From a virus, in IMG/VR virus record IMGVR_UViG_3300009370_001261, positions 1 through 54,049 of that record: a stretch of DNA of 54,049 nucleotides; one strand, written 5' to 3'. Both the position numbers and the translations under genes were made by a program. Under the pieces are notes generated by a model. It was not told the DNA's origin and ran no database searches. It saw only the letters and a program-made list of their open reading frames with translations. This document shows, in pieces, positions 35,543-43,727 of this stretch; the first letter of the stretch is position 1, and each line of letters starts with the position of its first letter.

Positions 35543-36109
35543 ATGGGAGAACATCAAAGACACGTAAAGGCAAGAGAATCCATTTTACGAAACGAAACAC
35601 CAGATAAACGAATAATGGTGGTAATGGAAGATAAAAAGGAAAAAGAGGCTCGTGAAAAAGAGAAACAGACAGAGAGAGATAGAATAAATGGTAGAATGGA
35701 AGCATTACAAGAGGCAAAAATGCCATGGTTTTGTCCTAACTGTGATAAAGTGATGAAAAAGAAACTTGATGATAAAATGTATAGATTATATAATCAATGT
35801 TTTGATTGCCAAATAACTTTTGAAAATAAACTCCGAGTAGAAGGTAAATTTGAAGAGTGGGAAAAACAAAAAGTATTAAAAAATAAACTTTCATGGTTAA
35901 ACGAACAAATAGAAAGTGTAGATGAATGGAAAACAGAAACTACTCCAGAGTTTTATAACCAGGTTGGTATAAAAGATGTAGAAATAGAGAAAGAGAAATG
36001 GACACAGAACGATGAAAAGGTAATTGAAATGGTAGACGAGGCTCTTAAAGATTTATTTAAAATGAAAAAAGAAGTAGAGGAAGAATTGTCTAATAGTTTG
36101 GTAAACTGA
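35543..36109 (+). CDS. Zinc-ribbon protein of unknown function
   Basis: 188 residues with no targeting peptide. FCPNC and CFDC (about residues 63-66 and 86-89) form a CxxC...CxxC zinc site, flanked by an Arg/Lys/Glu-rich helix (EKEAREKEKQTERDRINGRM) and a C-terminal coiled coil (EKVIEMVDEALKDLFKMKKE). AGGAGAAAAATAAGTT precedes the ATG. Similar zinc-ribbon proteins accompany structural genes in T4-like environmental phages; role unknown. A hairpin and promoter motif follow the stop. Confidence 0.55.
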   Translation: MGEHQRHVKARESILRNETPDKRIMVVMEDKKEKEAREKEKQTERDRINGRMEALQEAKMPWFCPNCDKVMKKKLDDKMYRLYNQCFDCQITFENKLRVEGKFEEWEKQKVLKNKLSWLNEQIESVDEWKTETTPEFYNQVGIKDVEIEKEKWTQNDEKVIEMVDEALKDLFKMKKEVEEELSNSLVN

Positions 36110-36117
36110 TATTTATA
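36095..36117 (+). promoter_or_regulatory. Hairpin plus TATTTATA motif before gene 36147
   Basis: AGTTT (36095-36099) pairs with AAACT (36103-36107) around GGT, and TATTTATA follows at 36110-36117 with 29 bases to the start codon. Same arrangement as at 30140 and 48058. Confidence 0.45.
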
Positions 36118-36146
36118 TATGGTAAATTGTAATTTGGAGAATTTTA

Positions 36147-39100
36147 GTGTATAAGAAGATTTTAAATGAGTTTAGTGGAGATAAAATAGGAGATTTTATA
36201 GTAGAAAACGATGTAATTTCTATTATAAAAGAAGGTGCAGATACTGTAAGAGCTCCTGTAGATGATGGACCTGGAACATTTTACAGATCATTAAATCAAT
36301 ATAAACAAGAAACAACGGATTGGGTAAAACAATTACAAAACGATTTAGGATATAAAGTAATAGGATATATTTTAAGTGATGGTGCAATGGATCCGGAAGA
36401 AGATTATACTATGGATTATAGGGACGTTCCTGCAATTTCATATGGAGCCAAGAAAAAGTATAAAACCAGATTACGTGATGTAATTGAAAATCTTGGTTGG
36501 AGAGTGATGAAATGGATGGGAGTAGATGATACAAATGTATTGTTTGCAGGTCCACCAATAGCTTCTGGTATTGATGCGGGTGGTCGTATGGAAGATAATA
36601 TACGGAATACGTCTGATATTGCAGAAAAATCACCTAAATTTAAAGGTGGTCGCCCAAGACTTCATGTAGAAAATAAAGTATTTTCTCCAGAATGGTGGAA
36701 ACAAAATTTGGTAGAAGGGGTTACACAATTTTATGGTCTTTCAATTGAAGAATTACTTAATACTGTATTAAATTTCAAGGGAAAAACTCTTATTTATTTT
36801 GATACTGAAACTCTTGGATTCCAACCTAAAACTGATTATTTACAACTTACTGAAATAGCTGCAATCGCGTATAGTGGAGATACATTTAAAGAAGTTGGTA
36901 AATTAGATTATAAGGTTAATTTAAATAAAGCAGCAAAAAATGTTATGAAGAAAGGAACTCCTGAACGTAAGAGTTGGGATGATCATGTTAGTCCTCGTGA
37001 TAAGTTACAAACTCCACAAGACGTATTGAAGATGACTCGGTATGGTAGTAAAACAGCACCGTTTGTATTGGAGGCACATTCATTAAATATATTATTTGAA
37101 TTCATAAATAAGTATAAAAATCCAATTTTAATTGCTCACAATGCACCATTTGATTTAAAATATCTTGGTGTTCGTGCAAGCAAATATGGAATTAAAATGA
37201 AAAAGTATAAATCATTAGATACTTTAGCATTAAATAGAATGTTTTTTATTCCGTTGTTAAAATCAGTTGAAAAAAGTGATGAATTAGATTTAATATTGAA
37301 AAGCTTAACCAAGACTTCTAAAACAGGCAGAAAGAATGTATCATCTACACTTGGAAATTTAAGTAAAGCTATGAAAATAGATACTTCCAGTTGGCACAAT
37401 GCATTAGCAGATGTTGAAATGATGGTTGGAGTATTATCTAAAATGATAGAATTTCTAAAAAAATATAAAAATACAGATATAGAGAAATTGCATCGTGCAG
37501 AAGTTGAAAAGGTTGCTAAACAACGTCATAAAAAGAAACACAAAAAGAAAAGAAAGGAATCTATAGAGGAAGGTAGAAAATTAAAAGTTTTAGGAATTTA
37601 TCCTGGAAGATTTCAACCATTTGGGAGACATCATTATAAAGCTTATAAATATATGGCGAAGTTGTTTGGAAAGAATAATACATATATTTCAACTTCTAAT
37701 AAAGTAGATACAAAACGGTCTCCATTAAATTTTAAAGAAAAACAACAATTGATCTCTAAAATGGGGGTTCCAAGTAATAAAATTATTCTTAGTAGACTAC
37801 CGTATTTATGGAATAAACTAAACCCATTAAATCTTGATCTTGAAAATGTGGTTTTAGTATATGCTTTTGGGGTAAAAGATAAAGGTCGTATTACAGGTGG
37901 TAGTAAGAAAAGTGGTGGGAAATTATATTTTCAACCATATGAGAAGAATAAAAATAATCTGAAACCTGCTTCAGAACATTCTTACTATGTAGAAGTTCCT
38001 CATATATCTTTTAAAATAGAAGGTAAAGAAATTAGTGGAACTTGGATGAGAGAATTATTAGGATCTTCAAAGTATGAAGGTAAAAGGGAAAAAATTTTTA
38101 AGGAATTATTTGGTTATTTTGATAAAAGAATATATAAACTTGTAACTGATAAATTTAAGAAAATTTATGAAAGTGTCAGTAGGGATACAGTATTTTCTCC
38201 AGAATGGTGGAAAAAAGAAATGTTATTGGAAGGTGGAGCGGCCGGACACCTAAATCATCCATTTGATGATAAAGATTTAACATTTGGTGATTTAAAGAAA
38301 ATAATTAAATTAGGAATTGGTGGTAAGTTAAATAGAGAAGATAATGTTACAGAAAAAATGGATGGTCAAAACATTATGGTGTCATGGAAAGATGGTGAGT
38401 TAATAGCTGCCAGAAATAAAACTCAATTAAAAGGTTGGGGTAAAAATTCCATGACAGTAAATCAAGTTGTTAGTAAATTTAAAGGTCATGCGGTAAAATC
38501 TGTAAAAGATGCTTATGTTTTTGCAATAAAGGATTTAAATAGTGCAATAGGATCTTTAACAGAAAAACAAAAGAGAAAGATTTTTAATGACGGTCATAAT
38601 TTTATGAATTTAGAAATTATGTATGCTGCAAATCCAAATACTATTGATTATGATATTTCTGAATTAATTTTTCATGGTGCATTAGAATATGATGAAAAGG
38701 GAACTCCTATTGGAGAAGTTAAAGGAAGTGCTAGAATGTTGGAGGGAATGATTCGCCAGATAAATCAAAATATACAAAAAAAGTTTAAAATATCTAAACC
38801 AAATTTTTTGGATGTTCCTAAACACCAAGATTTTGGAAAATTAAAACCAAAATTTTTGAAACAAGTTGATAAGTTACGAAGTGAATTTGGACTTAATGAT
38901 TCGGATACGATTAGTGTATATCATCAAAGTTTTTGGAAAGAATATATTTATAATGCTAGTAAACAACATAATTATAAAATTCCTGATAGTGCTTTATTAG
39001 GATTAACAAAACGATGGGCATTTTTTGATAAATCGTATTCTGTTAGAGATATGAAAAGGGATATTGATAATGAAGTTTTTTTAGACTGGGTATTATCTAC

Positions 39101-39461
39101 TGATAAAAATGACCACACTAAAATTGTTAAAAGTAATATGAGACCGTTTGAGGTTTTATTTTTTGAAGTAGGGGTTGAAATTCTAAAAGGAGTTTCTGGA
39201 TTTATAGCTGCATCTCCAGATAAAACAGTTCTTCAAATAAGAAAGGATGTTACAAAGGCAATTAAAGCTATTAAAGGTGGTGGTGATATTAAGAAAATAA
39301 ATAGACTATCAGTTTTACTTGATAGATTAAATGCAATTGGTGGATTAAAATCAATAGTGCCGAGTGAGGGCATTGTTTTTAAATATAACGGAAAAACTTA
39401 TAAATTTACTGGAAGTTTCGCTCCTGTAAATCAAATCTTATCGTTAGTAACGTTTGGTTGA
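36147..39461 (+). CDS. Polyprotein: exonuclease, nucleotidyltransferase and nucleic-acid ligase domains separated by prohead-protease-like sites
   Basis: 1104 residues, GTG start with TTGGAG 8 bases upstream. N-terminus MYKKILNE gives an L-N-E site at residue 8, and I-K-E at 29. Residues 30-190 are unknown, ending VFSPEWWKQNLVE before Gly191. Residues 191-475: DEDDh exonuclease (DTET with Asp219/Glu221, HNAPFD with Asp336, HNALAD with His417/Asp422). KESIEE before Gly476 starts a cytidylyltransferase-like domain (GRFQPFGRHH, His495/His496; ISGTWMREL). VFSPEWWKKEMLLE before Gly696 starts a ligase-like domain (EKMDG with Lys737; EGIVFK 1074-1079). The repeated VFSPEWWK...E-G linker supports processing into separate enzymes that together look like a DNA/RNA end-repair kit. 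Packaging in the head is inferred. Confidence 0.75.
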   Translation: MYKKILNEFSGDKIGDFIVENDVISIIKEGADTVRAPVDDGPGTFYRSLNQYKQETTDWVKQLQNDLGYKVIGYILSDGAMDPEEDYTMDYRDVPAISYGAKKKYKTRLRDVIENLGWRVMKWMGVDDTNVLFAGPPIASGIDAGGRMEDNIRNTSDIAEKSPKFKGGRPRLHVENKVFSPEWWKQNLVEGVTQFYGLSIEELLNTVLNFKGKTLIYFDTETLGFQPKTDYLQLTEIAAIAYSGDTFKEVGKLDYKVNLNKAAKNVMKKGTPERKSWDDHVSPRDKLQTPQDVLKMTRYGSKTAPFVLEAHSLNILFEFINKYKNPILIAHNAPFDLKYLGVRASKYGIKMKKYKSLDTLALNRMFFIPLLKSVEKSDELDLILKSLTKTSKTGRKNVSSTLGNLSKAMKIDTSSWHNALADVEMMVGVLSKMIEFLKKYKNTDIEKLHRAEVEKVAKQRHKKKHKKKRKESIEEGRKLKVLGIYPGRFQPFGRHHYKAYKYMAKLFGKNNTYISTSNKVDTKRSPLNFKEKQQLISKMGVPSNKIILSRLPYLWNKLNPLNLDLENVVLVYAFGVKDKGRITGGSKKSGGKLYFQPYEKNKNNLKPASEHSYYVEVPHISFKIEGKEISGTWMRELLGSSKYEGKREKIFKELFGYFDKRIYKLVTDKFKKIYESVSRDTVFSPEWWKKEMLLEGGAAGHLNHPFDDKDLTFGDLKKIIKLGIGGKLNREDNVTEKMDGQNIMVSWKDGELIAARNKTQLKGWGKNSMTVNQVVSKFKGHAVKSVKDAYVFAIKDLNSAIGSLTEKQKRKIFNDGHNFMNLEIMYAANPNTIDYDISELIFHGALEYDEKGTPIGEVKGSARMLEGMIRQINQNIQKKFKISKPNFLDVPKHQDFGKLKPKFLKQVDKLRSEFGLNDSDTISVYHQSFWKEYIYNASKQHNYKIPDSALLGLTKRWAFFDKSYSVRDMKRDIDNEVFLDWVLSTDKNDHTKIVKSNMRPFEVLFFEVGVEILKGVSGFIAASPDKTVLQIRKDVTKAIKAIKGGGDIKKINRLSVLLDRLNAIGGLKSIVPSEGIVFKYNGKTYKFTGSFAPVNQILSLVTFG

Positions 39462-39478
39462 TTTAATGTGGAGTTTGT

Positions 39479-39505
39479 ATGAAAAATGATTGGACTACGA
39501 AATGA
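39479..39505 (+). CDS. Very short leader reading frame
   Basis: ATG with TGTGGAG about 5 bases upstream encodes MKNDWTTK and stops at a TGA overlapping the ATG of the next gene (ATGA). The next start has no ribosome site of its own, so it may be translated by re-initiation. It could also be chance. Confidence 0.3.
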   Translation: MKNDWTTK

Positions 39506-40179
39506 ATAAACTTGAAAAGAGAATGTTAAAACTCATAAATGAAGCATCTCCAAGTGGAACGGATAGTGGACTTGGTATAATTACAGGTGATGCATGGCCC
39601 GATGGTCTTTACACTAAACGTGGAGAACGGAGAATAGTAACACCTGCAAGTTTAACTCGTGGTATGAAACAAATTGATTTCCCTGCATCAGACAACATTT
39701 ATGGTGGTAAAGGAAGTTTAAATAATTTGAAACGAGCAGAACGAGATAAGGCAATGGTATTTCGTTATTTAAGTGGTCCAGAAGAATACGCATCAATAAT
39801 GGCAGATGAATTAAGGGATGATACTCCACCATTGGCACCTAAACAAAGATTATATGGAATACATGGATTTCATAGGAAACAAGAATACACAATTCCACCA
39901 GAAACTCATAATTTTCATTCTACTGCAGAAACTCTCATAAAACCAACTACCGCTCCAGAAGGAACTGAAAGTGGTGGAGTTCCAAATACACCAGAACCTG
40001 GATCCAAAGAAAGTGGTGGAACTGGATATAGACAAAAACAGGAGGGTGGTCAATCCTTATTCGCTAAAAATGAAAAATTATGGGGAAAGTGGACAGACCA
40101 TAGAATAGGAAGTAAAATAGATAGTAGAGAATGGAAGGGAAATAAATTAGTTGATTTATTACCGAAGGGGAAAAAATAA
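39502..40179 (+). CDS. Possible capsid-targeted protein
   Basis: 225 residues from ATG at 39502 (an in-frame TTG at 39490 adds four residues). Begins MNKLEKRMLKLINEA: I-N-E at the gp21-type site. The rest is Gly/Pro/charge-rich with little predicted core (APEGTESGGVPNTPEPGSKE). It looks like a disordered virion protein. Stop overlaps next start (TAATG). Confidence 0.5.
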   Translation: MNKLEKRMLKLINEASPSGTDSGLGIITGDAWPDGLYTKRGERRIVTPASLTRGMKQIDFPASDNIYGGKGSLNNLKRAERDKAMVFRYLSGPEEYASIMADELRDDTPPLAPKQRLYGIHGFHRKQEYTIPPETHNFHSTAETLIKPTTAPEGTESGGVPNTPEPGSKESGGTGYRQKQEGGQSLFAKNEKLWGKWTDHRIGSKIDSREWKGNKLVDLLPKGKK

Positions 40180-40490
40180 TGGCAATTACAATAGATGTAA
40201 AAGTTGGAGATACTATTCTTACCGGAAAATTTAAGAATAAGAAAACAGTAATTAAAAAAATTGGTGTAGATAAACATGGAATGCCGACTATAAACGATAG
40301 AAAAGTCGTAACGTTTAGAATACACAAAAAAGTCAATATATTTGATAAAGATTTTACTGAAGATGTAGAACGTGATAATGATGGATATGGTAAATACAAA
40401 GAACCAACGGATAGTGAATTTGATGAACCTTCAAAAACTAAAAAATTAGAAGGTAAATCGACATACAAACAAATAATGGAGATTAAATAA
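40179..40490 (+). CDS. Conserved small protein of unknown function
   Basis: 103 residues. KVGDTILTGKFKNKKTVIKK then IGVDKHGMPTINDRKVVTF resembles small proteins commonly found in T4-like structural regions; fold likely an SH3-like barrel (VGDTILTGKF) with an acidic tail. Overlaps neighbours by TAATG. No role known. Confidence 0.5.
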   Translation: MAITIDVKVGDTILTGKFKNKKTVIKKIGVDKHGMPTINDRKVVTFRIHKKVNIFDKDFTEDVERDNDGYGKYKEPTDSEFDEPSKTKKLEGKSTYKQIMEIK

Positions 40491-40804
40491 TGGAATGGTT
40501 AAAAAAACTAATTATTGCGATTTTAGGACTTTTCGGTTTGAGTACGTTATTGAGTGCAAAAAAATCAAAAGAAGCTAAAGAATTAAAGAAAGTCATTAAA
40601 GAGAATAAGAAAAAAGAAGAAGTAGTGGCACACGAAATAGAAACCTTACAGAAAAATAAGAAAAAAAACAAGAAAGAAATAACAAAGTTAAAAAGAAAAT
40701 TAACACGAACTAAAAATGAAGTCAAGAAAATGGAAACAGCCTTTGAAAATGATGATGTGGATGATGCGGCAGAGTTTTTAAGGAAATTTTCCAAAAGTAA
40801 ATAA
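40490..40804 (+). CDS. Membrane-anchored coiled-coil protein
   Basis: 104 residues. N-terminal membrane span LIIAILGLFGLSTLL (about 7-22) preceded by MEWLKK, then an unbroken basic/acidic coiled coil (ELKKVIKENKKKEEVVAHEI and KKNKKEITKLKRKLTRTK) to about residue 85. N-in anchor plus coiled coil is the layout of an inner-membrane spanin, and the gene at 41114 could be a partner. No sequence match proves this. Confidence 0.45.
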   Translation: MEWLKKLIIAILGLFGLSTLLSAKKSKEAKELKKVIKENKKKEEVVAHEIETLQKNKKKNKKEITKLKRKLTRTKNEVKKMETAFENDDVDDAAEFLRKFSKSK

Positions 40805-40822
40805 TTATATATACATATATAA
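40805..40822 (+). promoter_or_regulatory. Perfect inverted repeat before gene 40834
   Basis: TTATATAT and ATATATAA form an 18-base perfect palindrome around AC, directly followed by GGAG of the next ribosome site. It could be a promoter core, a weak hairpin ending the previous gene or an RNA structure controlling the site. Confidence 0.35.
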
Positions 40823-40833
40823 GGAGAAATTAA

Positions 40834-41112
40834 ATGGCAGATGCAGGAACATTATTTAGGTCATTACCAACGGATCAAAAGCTTGGTGATTACAATGGTA
40901 TAACAAAAGTAAATTCAAGTACCACTGTAGATTTTACAGGCTCAAATGCCGGTGCTGGATTTATAGTTGAAGATGTAACAAATGTAACTATTCATGGATC
41001 TGGTGGTGGAACTTTACCTGGTACTACATTAACTGCAGATACACTTTATCCAATAGGAGTAAAGAAAGTAGTAATTGGTGCAACTGGTGTAGTTTACGTA
41101 TTACATAGATAA
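40834..41112 (+). CDS. Small Gly/Thr-rich structural protein
   Basis: 92 residues with a strong AAGGAG ribosome site. MADAGTLFRSLPTDQKLGDY then short beta strands (STTVDFTGSNAGAGFIVED, GVKKVVIGATGVVYVL) suggest a small all-beta virion protein made in quantity, possibly a head or tail decoration. No family recognised. Confidence 0.5.
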   Translation: MADAGTLFRSLPTDQKLGDYNGITKVNSSTTVDFTGSNAGAGFIVEDVTNVTIHGSGGGTLPGTTLTADTLYPIGVKKVVIGATGVVYVLHR

Positions 41113-41113
41113 T

Positions 41114-41488
41114 ATGAAGTATATTTGGATAATACTGTTGTCCACTTTTTTGTTTGGTCAACATACATTTACAGCCGATGAAGTATTAGGATTTGCAAAT
41201 AAGATAAAATCTTTACAAGCTGATAGTTTAAATTTAGCAAATCAAGTTGGTATTTCAGAAGAATTAGTAGTTAAATATGAAGAACATATACGGACTGATT
41301 CTCTTTTGTTGATACAAAAAGACGAGCAAATTTTACTGTTAAGGGAACAGAATGAAAATTTGGAAGAACAGTCTAATTTGAATAAACCATCGTGGTATGA
41401 AAATAAGTGGCTTTATTTCACATACGGAGCAGCATCAGTAATTATACCAACTTATTTAGGAATAAAAATAGTGGAAGTAACAAAGTAA
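41114..41488 (+). CDS. Secreted coiled-coil protein with C-terminal membrane segment
   Basis: 124 residues. Signal peptide MKYIWIILLSTFLFGQ, cleavage likely after FGQ or near HTFT; then a coiled coil (KIKSLQADSLNLANQVGISE and LIQKDEQILLLREQNENLEE); and a C-terminal membrane span (YGAASVIIPTYLGIKIVEV). This resembles a unimolecular spanin in layout, but no lipobox cysteine is present, so the N-terminus is not lipidated. It overlaps the terminase start (TAATG). Confidence 0.5.
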   Translation: MKYIWIILLSTFLFGQHTFTADEVLGFANKIKSLQADSLNLANQVGISEELVVKYEEHIRTDSLLLIQKDEQILLLREQNENLEEQSNLNKPSWYENKWLYFTYGAASVIIPTYLGIKIVEVTK

Positions 41489-43062
41489 TGAGTAGACCTA
41501 ACATAAAAGAAATAATAAAGGCTGAGTATATAAAATGTGCTAAAGACCCAATATATTTCCTAAAAAAATATGCGGTTATTCAACACCCAATTGAAGGAAA
41601 AATTCCATTTACTTTATATGACTTTCAGGAAAAAACATTGGAAGATTTTAATGATCACAATTACAACATTATATTAAAAGCCCGTCAATTAGGAATATCT
41701 ACTCTTGTGGCAGGTTATTCATTATGGTTGATGACTTTTCAGAGTGATAAGAATATATTGGTAATCGCTACTAAACAGGATACAGCTAAAAACCTTGTAA
41801 CAAAAATACGAGTGATGCACGCAAATCTTCCAAATTGGGTAAAATCCAGTTGTACGGAGGATAATAAATTATCATTAAAATATTCTAATGGTTCACAAGT
41901 AAAAGCCATTTCAAGTGGTGAAGATAGTGGTAGGTCAGAAGCATTATCATTATTGATATTAGATGAAGCTGCATTTATTCCAAAAATTGATACAATATGG
42001 ACTGCCGCACAAAGTACACTATCTACTGGTGGACAATGTATAGCATTATCTACACCGAATGGTGTTGGTAATTGGTTTCACAAAACTTGGACTGACGCAG
42101 AAACTGGGAAGAGTGATTGGAATTTTATTAAACTTCACTGGTCATTACATCCGGATAGAGAACAGGATTGGAGAGATGAACAAGATAAACTACTTGGACC
42201 TTCAATGGCCGCACAAGAATGTGATTGTGACTTCATCACTTCAGGTCAAACTGTAATTGATGGTGTTATATTAGAAGAATATAAGAATAAACACGTAGAA
42301 GATCCTATGGAAAAAAGAGGATTTGATAGTAATTTGTGGGTATGGAGACCGCCCGATTATAACAGAGATTATGTAGTAAGTGCTGACGTTGCTCGTGGTG
42401 ATGGATCTGATTTTTCAGCATTTCATGTAATAGATGTAGAAAATTTAGAACAAGTAGCAGAATATAAAGGAAAAATATCTACAAAAGATTTTGGTAATTT
42501 ATGTATGAATACAGCAGTAGAATACAATAATGCATTACTCGTTATTGAAAATGCATCAATTGGTTGGGCAGCAATACAACAAGTAATAGACAGAAATTAT
42601 GATAATTTATTTTATACGAGTAAAGATTTACATTATGTAGATGTTCAACGTCAAGTAATAAATAAATATAGAAATGAAGAAAGGAAAATGGTTCCTGGTT
42701 TCAGTATGACAATGAAAACAAGACCATTAGTGATTGCTAAATTAGAAGAGTATTTTAGAGAAAAGACTGTAATAGTTCATTCTTCCAGATTGATTGAGGA
42801 ATTATTTGTATTTATTTATCATAACATGAAAGCACAAGCAATGGAAGGATATAATGATGACCTTCCAATTAGTCTTGCGATAGGTATGTGGGTAAGAGAT
42901 ACAGCATTACGACTAAAATCAGAGGGAATAGCATTACAGAAAGATGTATTAAATAGAGTGTTAGATTATGACGCAGTTTACCAACCAACAGAAAATCAAA
43001 ATGATTATTGGGAAATGGAAACTGGTAGAGAAAAAGAGGATTTGACATGGTTGATTCGATAG
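41488..43062 (+). CDS. Terminase large subunit, gp17 type
   Basis: 524 residues from ATG at 41488 (TAATG with previous stop); a start at 41407 would overlap the previous gene. ATPase: variant Walker A KARQLGIST (64-72), Walker B LLILDEAAF (Asp159/Glu160), STPNG coupling motif. Nuclease: SADVARGDGSDF with Asp300, LVIENASIG and DDLPISLAI acidic residues. Complete motor for packaging DNA into proheads. The last 16 bases overlap the next gene. Confidence 0.95.
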   Translation: MSRPNIKEIIKAEYIKCAKDPIYFLKKYAVIQHPIEGKIPFTLYDFQEKTLEDFNDHNYNIILKARQLGISTLVAGYSLWLMTFQSDKNILVIATKQDTAKNLVTKIRVMHANLPNWVKSSCTEDNKLSLKYSNGSQVKAISSGEDSGRSEALSLLILDEAAFIPKIDTIWTAAQSTLSTGGQCIALSTPNGVGNWFHKTWTDAETGKSDWNFIKLHWSLHPDREQDWRDEQDKLLGPSMAAQECDCDFITSGQTVIDGVILEEYKNKHVEDPMEKRGFDSNLWVWRPPDYNRDYVVSADVARGDGSDFSAFHVIDVENLEQVAEYKGKISTKDFGNLCMNTAVEYNNALLVIENASIGWAAIQQVIDRNYDNLFYTSKDLHYVDVQRQVINKYRNEERKMVPGFSMTMKTRPLVIAKLEEYFREKTVIVHSSRLIEELFVFIYHNMKAQAMEGYNDDLPISLAIGMWVRDTALRLKSEGIALQKDVLNRVLDYDAVYQPTENQNDYWEMETGREKEDLTWLIR

Positions 43063-43718
43063 TATATTCGAGAATATGTGAGTTCTGTAAAATTGAAAGA
43101 TTTTATAAAACAAAACAGGGATTAAAATACGGCGTGAATCATAATAAAAAATGTAGAAGCTGTGCCAGTTCTGGTAAAAATAATGGAAATTATGGTGGAT
43201 ATGGATATACTGATGAAGTTAGAAAAAAGATGGGTGAATTAAAAAAAGGAACTAAACAGTCAGAAAAAACAAAACTTAAAATAAGTGAAACTATGAAAGA
43301 GTATAGAAAAAATACAATAAATTCTTTTACACTTGAAAGTAGTAGAAAAAAAATTAGTGAATATCGTATCGGTAAAAAAGCGTCTGCTGAAACTAAAGGG
43401 AAAATGAGATTGGCACACCTTAAACGGATTGAGGAAATCAACGGATATGTATATCCAAACTACAATCCAGAAGCATGTAAAATAATAGATGAATACGGTA
43501 AAAAACATGGATACAACTTCCAACATGCAGAGAACGGTGGTGAATATCACATTAAAGAATTGGGATATTTTGTAGATGGTTATGATAAAGAAAAAAACGT
43601 GGTTATAGAATATTATGAAAAGCATCATGATAAGCAGATAGAAAATGATAAAATACGAAAACAAGAAATTATTGATTTACTTGGATGTAAATTTATAGAA
43701 ATTAATTATAATAAATAA
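43047..43718 (+). CDS. Free-standing homing-endonuclease-like protein
   Basis: 223 residues. N-terminal zinc finger CEFC...CRSC (about 11-38); NUMOD3-like DNA-binding repeats (RKKMGELKKGTKQSEKTKLK, RKKISEYRIGKKASAETKGK); a C-terminal nuclease domain with GGEYHIKELGYFVDGYDKEK then VVIEYYEKHHDKQIENDK, where Glu/Asp and His/Asp residues fit a PD-(D/E)XK/EDxHD-type site. It lies between the terminase and the intein-containing portal, a classic spot for a homing element targeting a conserved neighbour. Overlaps the terminase end by 16 bases. Confidence 0.7.
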   Translation: MVDSIVYSRICEFCKIERFYKTKQGLKYGVNHNKKCRSCASSGKNNGNYGGYGYTDEVRKKMGELKKGTKQSEKTKLKISETMKEYRKNTINSFTLESSRKKISEYRIGKKASAETKGKMRLAHLKRIEEINGYVYPNYNPEACKIIDEYGKKHGYNFQHAENGGEYHIKELGYFVDGYDKEKNVVIEYYEKHHDKQIENDKIRKQEIIDLLGCKFIEINYNK

Positions 43719-43727
43719 GAGGTTAAA

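Noticed and set aside
42059-42256. A 65-codon + strand frame within the terminase
   Set aside because: It is a shadow in another frame of conserved terminase sequence.
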